Below are positions 59,150 to 64,000 of a stretch of 64,000 nucleotides of DNA, piece by piece. The stretch's first letter is position 1. Every line of letters begins with the position of its first letter. Source of the DNA: Streptomyces sp. NBC_00414 (GTDB lineage Bacteria > Actinomycetota > Actinomycetes > Streptomycetales > Streptomycetaceae); assembly GCF_036038375.1 (NCBI RefSeq), contig NZ_CP107935.1, positions 7,006,001 through 7,070,000 on the forward strand, read 5' to 3'. A program made the position numbers and the translations under genes. The notes beneath the pieces are model-generated. The model was given only the letters and a program-made list of their open reading frames with translations. It made no database searches and was not told the DNA's origin.

Positions 59150-59719
59150 TCAGCCCTCGCCCAGCAGCGTGAGGAAGTCCCGGAACGCCGCCGGCATGTC
59201 CACCGACTCCGGCGCGAGCAGCCACTGGTACTGCAGCCCGTCCATCACCGCGACGAGCAGGGGCGCGGCCCGCTCCGGAGTGAGCCCGCTCGGCAGCCGC
59301 TCCCCGTACTCGGTCCGCAGCATCCTGGCCATGTTCGCGCGTACGGCCTCGTACCGTTCGGTGAAGAACTCGCGCGCCGGATGCCCCTCCGTGACGCTCT
59401 CGCCGAGCAGCGCCGAGAAGGTCTGTACGATTCCGGGCCGCATGGCGTTGTACTCGACCAGCTGGCCCAGCAGTTCGAGCCGCCACCCCGTGCCGGGGAC
59501 CGCGTCCCACTGGTCGCGCTCCGCAAGGACGGCGACGAGCAGCGCCTCCTTGGTGGGGAAGTGGTGCAGCAGCCCCTGCGGGGTGAGGGCGACCCGCTCG
59601 GCGACCGCCGCCAGGCTCGCGCCCCGGTAGCCGCGCTCGGCGATCACCTCCAGCGCCGCCCGGAGGATCTCCGCGCGCCGCTCCGTGCCCCTGGCCGATC
59701 TGGGCGCCCCGCTCGTCAT
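59150..59719 (-). CDS. TetR-family transcriptional regulator
   Basis: 189 aa. TetR N-terminal HTH: RAEILRAALEVIAERGYRGASLAAVAERVALTPQGLLHHFPTKEALL in continuous order over residues 15-61. The C-terminal ligand domain has VAVMDGLQYQWLL, typical of the TetR_C_6-like group. Divergent from the GH3 beta-glucosidase gene with 141 bp between starts. That gap contains an imperfect ACCT...AGGT dyad around 59791-59810. It likely controls the glycosidase. Confidence 0.88.
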   Translation of the reverse strand: MTSGAPRSARGTERRAEILRAALEVIAERGYRGASLAAVAERVALTPQGLLHHFPTKEALLVAVLAERDQWDAVPGTGWRLELLGQLVEYNAMRPGIVQTFSALLGESVTEGHPAREFFTERYEAVRANMARMLRTEYGERLPSGLTPERAAPLLVAVMDGLQYQWLLAPESVDMPAAFRDFLTLLGEG

Positions 59720-59860
59720 GACGTCACCGTACGACGGACAGGGCTCTCCATGCGGCTCTCCATCCAGAGATTATTACACCAGGATAACGAAACCTACCGA
59801 TCAACAGGTAACGCGGGCAGGATGGTATCGACGGAGCGGACTCAACGAGGAGGCACGGCC

Positions 59861-62299
59861 ATGGCAGGAACGCGGCCCACCCCGGCCGATCAGGCGCGCG
59901 AGGCGGTGGTCGAGGCGGCTCTCGCGCGCCTCGACCTGGACACGAAGGCGCGGCTGCTCGCCGGCCAGGACATGTGGTCCCTGCCCGAGCTGCCCGAGAT
60001 CGGGCTGAAGTCACTGGTCATGTCCGACGGCCCGATCGGCGTCCGGGGCGTGCGCTGGACCGCCGACGACCCGTCCATCGCCCTGCCGTCCCCGACCGCG
60101 CTCGCCGCCACCTGGGACCCCGCCCTGGCCCGCCGCGCGGGCCGCCTCCTCGCCCAGGAGGCCCGCCGCAAGGGCGTCCACGTGCTGCTCGCCCCCACGG
60201 TCAACCTGCACCGCTCCCCGCTCGGCGGCCGGCACTTCGAGGCGTACAGCGAGGACCCGTACCTCACCGGACGGATCGGCACCGGGTACGTGAGGGGCGT
60301 ACAGGAGGGCGGGGTCGGGACCACCGTCAAGCACTTCGTCGCCAACGACGCCGAGACCGACCGCTTCACCGTGAACAACGTGGTCTCGCGGCGCGCCCTG
60401 CGCGAGCTGTACCTGGCCCCCTTCGAGGCCATCGTCGAGAACGCCCACCCCTGGGGCATCATGACCGCCTACAACTCGGTCAACGGCACCACGATGAGCG
60501 AGCACCGGTACCTGGTCGAGGAGATCCTGCGCGGAGAATGGGGCTTCGACGGCTTCAACGTCTCCGACTGGATGGCCGCCCGCTCGACCGTCGGCGCCAT
60601 CGAGGGCGGCCTGGACGTCGCGATGCCCGGCCCGACCACCGTGTACGGGCCCGCGCTCGCCGCCGCCGTCCGGGCCGGCGAGACCGACGAGGCCAAGGTC
60701 GACGGGGCCGTGCGCAACGTCCTGCGCCTCGCCGCCCGCGTCGGCATCCTGGAGGGCGCCGCACCGGTCGTCACCGAGGTTCCCCCGACGGTCGACGGCG
60801 AGTCCCTGGCCCGCGAGATCGCCCGCCGCTCCTTCGTCCTCGTACGCAACGAAGGCGCACTCCCGCTCCCCGCCGGGCACTCGGTCGCGCTCCTCGGCGC
60901 CGCCGCCCGTGACGCCCGCGTTCTCGGCGGCGGCTCCGCCACCGTCTTCCCGGCCCACGTCGTCTCCCCGCTCGACGGCCTCACCGCCGCACTGCCCGAG
61001 GGCGCGCTGACGTACGCGGTCGGCGCCGACCCGAGCCAGGAACTGGCCGCCGCCGACAAGGGGTTCGAGCTGCGCGCGGTCTGCCGCGACACCGAGTGCA
61101 CCGTGCTGGGCACGCGCTCCGCGCCGAGCGGCCACATCCAGTGGATGGGCAACGACCTGCCCGACGGCGTCACCCACGACAGCCTCCACAGCGTCGAACT
61201 GACCGGCACCTTCACCCCGCGCGAGAGCGGCCCGCACACGTTCGGCATCAAGGGGCTGGGCGCCTTCACGCTCACGATCGACGGCGCCGAGCACTTCGAC
61301 GGGGTCCAGAGCACCGACCTGGACGACCCGTTCGTGACGTTCTTCGGCGACCCCGTGAAGCACGCGACGGTGGACCTGACGGCCGGCAGCTCCTACGAGA
61401 TCTCCCTGCGCCACATCGTCGTCGTCCCCGCAGACGCGCCCATGCGGGTCATCAGCTTCACGCTCGCCCACCAGGAGCCCGCCCGCGACCCCGACGAACT
61501 GATCGCCGAGGCCGTCGCCGCGGCCCGCGCCGCCGACTCGGCGATCGTCGTGGTCGCCACGACCGAACGCGTGGAGTCCGAGGGCTTCGACCGCAAGGAC
61601 CTCCGACTCCCGGGCCGTCAGGACGAGTTGGTGCACGCGGTCGCCGCCGCCAACCCGAACACCGTGGTGGTCGTCAACTCCGGATCCCCGGTGGAACTGC
61701 CGTGGCGCGACGAGGTCGCCGCCGTGCTGCTCGGCTGGTTCCCGGGCCAGGAGGGCGGCGCGGCCCTCGCCGACGTCCTCACCGGCGCCCACGAGCCCGG
61801 CGGCCGGCTCCCCACCACCTGGGGCCCGTTGGAGTCCGCCCCCGTCACCGGGGTCACCCCCACCGAAGGTGAACTCCCTTACACGGAGGACGTGTTCATC
61901 GGCTACCGGGCCTGGGAGAAGGAGGGCCGCACCCCGACGTACCCCTTCGGTCACGGCCTCGGCTACACCGACTGGACATACGACGAGATCGACGTGACGG
62001 GCACGACGGTCACGGTCCGGCTCACCAACTCCGGCACCCGCACGGGCCGCGAGACCGTCCAGCTCTACCTGACCCCGTCGGACCCCACCCCCGACCGTCC
62101 GACCCGCTGGCTGGCGGGCTTCGCGACGGTCGAGGCCGCCCCAGGAGAGTCGGTACACACGTCCATCGACCTCCCGGTCCGAGCCTTCGAGATCTGGGAC
62201 GAAGAGTCCAACACCTGGACCCCGGTGAAGGGCACCTACGAGATCGAGGCGTCCCACAGCCTCACGGACACCCGACTGAGGGCGCCCATTAGCTTTTAG
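59861..62299 (+). CDS. GH3 beta-glucosidase with PA14 insertion
   Basis: 812 aa from the ATG at 59861 (GAGGAGG upstream), no signal peptide. The GH3 N-terminal barrel has SDGPIGVRG (55-63), KHFVAND (157-163) and nucleophile Asp236 in GFNVSDWMA. A PA14 domain (about 395-545, FTPRESGPHTFGIKGLGAFTL) sits in the C-terminal sandwich, as in KmBglI-type enzymes, where it closes the active site on short beta-glucosides. A fibronectin-III-like end follows (FPFGHGLGYT-type YPFGHGLGYTDW; GRETVQLYL). It hydrolyses cello- or other beta-linked oligosaccharides inside the cell. Confidence 0.92.
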   Translation: MAGTRPTPADQAREAVVEAALARLDLDTKARLLAGQDMWSLPELPEIGLKSLVMSDGPIGVRGVRWTADDPSIALPSPTALAATWDPALARRAGRLLAQEARRKGVHVLLAPTVNLHRSPLGGRHFEAYSEDPYLTGRIGTGYVRGVQEGGVGTTVKHFVANDAETDRFTVNNVVSRRALRELYLAPFEAIVENAHPWGIMTAYNSVNGTTMSEHRYLVEEILRGEWGFDGFNVSDWMAARSTVGAIEGGLDVAMPGPTTVYGPALAAAVRAGETDEAKVDGAVRNVLRLAARVGILEGAAPVVTEVPPTVDGESLAREIARRSFVLVRNEGALPLPAGHSVALLGAAARDARVLGGGSATVFPAHVVSPLDGLTAALPEGALTYAVGADPSQELAAADKGFELRAVCRDTECTVLGTRSAPSGHIQWMGNDLPDGVTHDSLHSVELTGTFTPRESGPHTFGIKGLGAFTLTIDGAEHFDGVQSTDLDDPFVTFFGDPVKHATVDLTAGSSYEISLRHIVVVPADAPMRVISFTLAHQEPARDPDELIAEAVAAARAADSAIVVVATTERVESEGFDRKDLRLPGRQDELVHAVAAANPNTVVVVNSGSPVELPWRDEVAAVLLGWFPGQEGGAALADVLTGAHEPGGRLPTTWGPLESAPVTGVTPTEGELPYTEDVFIGYRAWEKEGRTPTYPFGHGLGYTDWTYDEIDVTGTTVTVRLTNSGTRTGRETVQLYLTPSDPTPDRPTRWLAGFATVEAAPGESVHTSIDLPVRAFEIWDEESNTWTPVKGTYEIEASHSLTDTRLRAPISF

Positions 62300-62342
62300 C
62301 TTTTAGGGGCGCGGGGAACGGCGCGACCAGCCCCCACCGGAC
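62300..62342. repeat. Intergenic GC-rich repeat copy after the GH3 gene
   Basis: taggggcgcggggaacggcgcgaccagcccccaccgg-type arm directly after the stop, preceded by a short agcttttagcttttag duplication over the stop codon. Located between convergent genes. Confidence 0.65.
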
Positions 62343-62368
62343 CGGCACCCGAAAACGAGCCCCCGGGG

Positions 62369-63280
62369 TCACCGAGGCGTACGGGACGTGACAACCCCGT
62401 ACGCCATCTCGGCAAGCCGAGCCTGACCGTTCACGCTCGGATGGAACCAGTCCCAGTGACTCAACTGCGCGGTCCCGAACCGGTACTCGAAGACCGCCCC
62501 ACCATCGAACCGGCACCGCCGATCCTTCGCACACACCTCTTCAAGAACCGAGTTGTACGACTCGACCCGGTCCTGCACCCGATCCCGCCGCGACGTGGCC
62601 GCCGAGCTCAACGAGTCGGCGTCCCCCAGCATCGAAGGACAGATCCCCAGCTTCCAGATCTGCTTGCCCATCGGATTCGTCCGCCCCTGCGACCACAGCC
62701 GCTTCAGATCGGGCACGCTCGACACGTACACCTGCGTCTTCGGCAGCGCGGACCGCAGCGTGCTCAGCGCGTCCTCGAACTGGGTGCGGAATCGAGCCAC
62801 CGAGGTCATCGCGGACACCGACGAACGGCAGGCGTCGTTCGCGCCGGCCATCACCGTGACCAGCTCGGGCTTCTTCGCCGCGGCCTGCGCCATCTGACCG
62901 GGCAGGTCCGCCATGCGGGAGCCGGTCACCGCGTAGTTCCAACTGCGCTGCGCGGCGCCGGAGGTCCCCAGGAGACGTACCGCGAGGCTCTTCACCTTCG
63001 TGTCGGAGCCGGTCGCCCACGAGACCTCGGGGCAGTCGGTCAGTACCGAGCAGGCGTCGAACCCGCGGGTGATCGAGTCGCCGACCGCGGCCAGCGAGCG
63101 CGGGCTCCGGTCCCAGTCGGGCGTGGGCTTCGGTGAGGGTTTCCCGCCCCGCGCCTCAGTTCCTGACGGTCCTGGGGAATTGCCGCCGACCGCGTCGCAT
63201 CCGGCCAGTCCCGCGACGCCGACAAGAGCCGCCACGACGGCCGCGAGGAGGCCCCGCGAACGGTGACCACGGTTTCGCAT
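62369..63280 (-). CDS. SGNH/GDSL-family hydrolase lipoprotein
   Basis: 303 aa from the ATG at 63280 with GAGGGG upstream. Lipobox LAGC puts Cys28 at the membrane, followed by a Pro/Lys/Gly linker. SGNH blocks: GDSITRG with Ser69, a Gly in the SRM segment, GANDAC with Asn148, and WDWFHPSVNG with the Asp-x-x-His pair near the C-terminus. Three to five Cys suggest disulfides, as in secreted Streptomyces lipases. It probably removes acyl groups from lipids or surface glycans outside the membrane. Its stop is 70 bp from the stop of the GH3 gene. Confidence 0.88.
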   Translation of the reverse strand: MRNRGHRSRGLLAAVVAALVGVAGLAGCDAVGGNSPGPSGTEARGGKPSPKPTPDWDRSPRSLAAVGDSITRGFDACSVLTDCPEVSWATGSDTKVKSLAVRLLGTSGAAQRSWNYAVTGSRMADLPGQMAQAAAKKPELVTVMAGANDACRSSVSAMTSVARFRTQFEDALSTLRSALPKTQVYVSSVPDLKRLWSQGRTNPMGKQIWKLGICPSMLGDADSLSSAATSRRDRVQDRVESYNSVLEEVCAKDRRCRFDGGAVFEYRFGTAQLSHWDWFHPSVNGQARLAEMAYGVVTSRTPR

Positions 63281-63480
63281 CCCCAGTTCCCCTCGTTCAT
63301 CACGCAACGGCACTCCGCCCCGGAGCGTCCTCCCGGGTGAAACCTCCGTGTTTCCGGGCGCTTGGACCGACGGTACGTCACACTCCTTGCGCCCTCGCAC
63401 GGTAGCCTCGGCACACGTGGCTGCCCTGCCACTGAACGATCCGCCAAGCCGCAAAGTGCCCGCTCTGTCCGGAGGTGCCA

Positions 63481-63975
63481 GTGACGACACGTGGAGTTCT
63501 GTACGTGCACTCCGCGCCGCGTGCGCTGTGCCCACACGTCGAGTGGGCGGTCGCGGGTGTGCTCGGCACGCGGGTCAGCCTCGACTGGATCCGGCAGCCC
63601 GCCTCACCCGGCACCTGGAGATCCGAGTTCTCCTGGAAGGGCGAGGTCGGCACGGCCTCCAAGCTCGCCTCGGCGCTGCGCGGCTGGCAGATGCTGCGCT
63701 TCGAGGTCACCGCCGAGCCGTGCGCCACGGCCGAGGGCGAGCGTTACAGCTGCACCCCCGAGCTGGGCATCTTCCACGCGGTGACCGGGATCCACGGCGA
63801 CATCCTGATCCCCGAGGACCGCCTGCGCGCCGCCCTGGTCCGCTCCCAGCAGGGCGAGACCCATCTGGAGTCCGAACTCACCAGACTCCTGGGCAAGCCC
63901 TGGGACGACGAACTGGAACCCTTCCGCTACGCAGGCGAAGGCGCCCCCGTCCGCTGGCTCCACCAGGTGGTCTGA
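63481..63975 (+). CDS. DUF3145 protein
   Basis: 164 aa from the GTG at 63481. A GTG 6 bp earlier is part of the GGAGG ribosome site and was rejected. Conserved actinobacterial pattern: GVLYVHSAPRALCPHVEWAVAGVLG (split), SLDWIRQPASPGTWRSEFSW, GWQMLRFEVTAEPC, ELGIFHAVTGIHGDILIPEDR, and a C-terminal EPFRYAGEGAPVRWLHQVV. It is a soluble protein without known function; DUF3145 genes are single-copy core genes in streptomycetes, which supports chromosomal-core placement of this end of the window. Confidence 0.9.
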   Translation: MTTRGVLYVHSAPRALCPHVEWAVAGVLGTRVSLDWIRQPASPGTWRSEFSWKGEVGTASKLASALRGWQMLRFEVTAEPCATAEGERYSCTPELGIFHAVTGIHGDILIPEDRLRAALVRSQQGETHLESELTRLLGKPWDDELEPFRYAGEGAPVRWLHQVV

Positions 63976-64000
63976 CCCCCAAAGGGACGCCTCTCGGGGG

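Noticed and set aside
60011..62257. Leftward open frame of 748 codons opposite the GH3 gene
   Set aside because: Antisense shadow of a well-supported beta-glucosidase; Gly/Val/Asp-rich without domains.
1..64000. tRNA, rRNA, integrase, transposase or attachment sites
   Set aside because: None was found by reading; no cloverleaf-like sequence, IS-type terminal repeats with a transposase, or phage genes are evident.

Overview
High-GC (about 70% or more) DNA with strong third-position GC bias, GTG/TTG starts, many lipoprotein/Tat/Sec exported enzymes and actinomycete-only families (SCO2400-like, SCO6745-like, DUF3068, DUF3145, PucR, AftD). This is a Streptomyces-type chromosome, here a mix of conserved core and catabolic/accessory genes. 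No rRNA, tRNA, CRISPR array, transposase or phage module was seen.

Layout. (1) 0-3.9 kb: end of a GntR/FadR regulator, an apparently N-terminally truncated peptidase E, a small secreted Trp-rich protein, a fulvocin C-like Cys-rich bacteriocin-type precursor preceded by a 14-bp tandem repeat and a perfect 17-bp inverted repeat, and a MerR-PP2C fusion. (2) 4-17.5 kb: an ATP-grasp gene facing a long leftward chain (16195 to 4964) with ATGA-type overlaps: GT4 glycosyltransferase, methyltransferase, 1497-aa AftD-like GT-C arabinofuranosyltransferase, condensation/acyltransferase-like protein, methyltransferase, EamA-like exporter, Trm112-like protein, FkbM methyltransferase and a hypothetical protein, with a DUF3068 (PorA-like) gene upstream. 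This reads as a surface-glycan assembly operon. (3) 17.8-49 kb: an arabinan/pentose and sugar-acid utilisation region. It holds an IclR regulator with an SMP-30 lactonase, an ABC importer followed by a GH43 arabinanase and a GH51 arabinofuranosidase, two overlapping GH43 genes (the second with a ricin-type carbohydrate-binding domain), galM, a ChvE-MmsA-MmsB monosaccharide importer, and a TIM-barrel-like protein, zinc dehydrogenase and enolase-superfamily dehydratase. Unrelated genes are interspersed (PEBP, SCO6745-like, TauE, PucR, LysR, intradiol dioxygenase, PLP aminotransferase). (4) 48-64 kb: SCO2400-like protein, MarR, NADP oxidoreductase, Ohr, serine hydrolase, M14 carboxypeptidase, EI24 protein, a pyroglutamyl-peptidase-like protein with Ser at the usual Cys position, TetR + GH3 beta-glucosidase, SGNH lipoprotein, DUF3145.

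How it works together: a near-palindrome close to GTTCGAAATTTCGAAC recurs just downstream of promoters of the IclR gene, the ABC-GH43-GH51 operon, the GH43 pair and the enolase gene, and upstream of the TIM-barrel gene. The simplest reading is one IclR repressor coordinating extracellular arabinan breakdown, oligosaccharide import, intracellular hydrolysis and an oxidative sugar-acid branch. The ChvE-MmsAB importer lacks a clear copy and is probably controlled separately. Many intergenic gaps carry copies of a Streptomyces-type GC-rich palindrome (core gcgccgttccccgcgcccc and its complement) that can form very long hairpins, often next to stop codons or between convergent genes.
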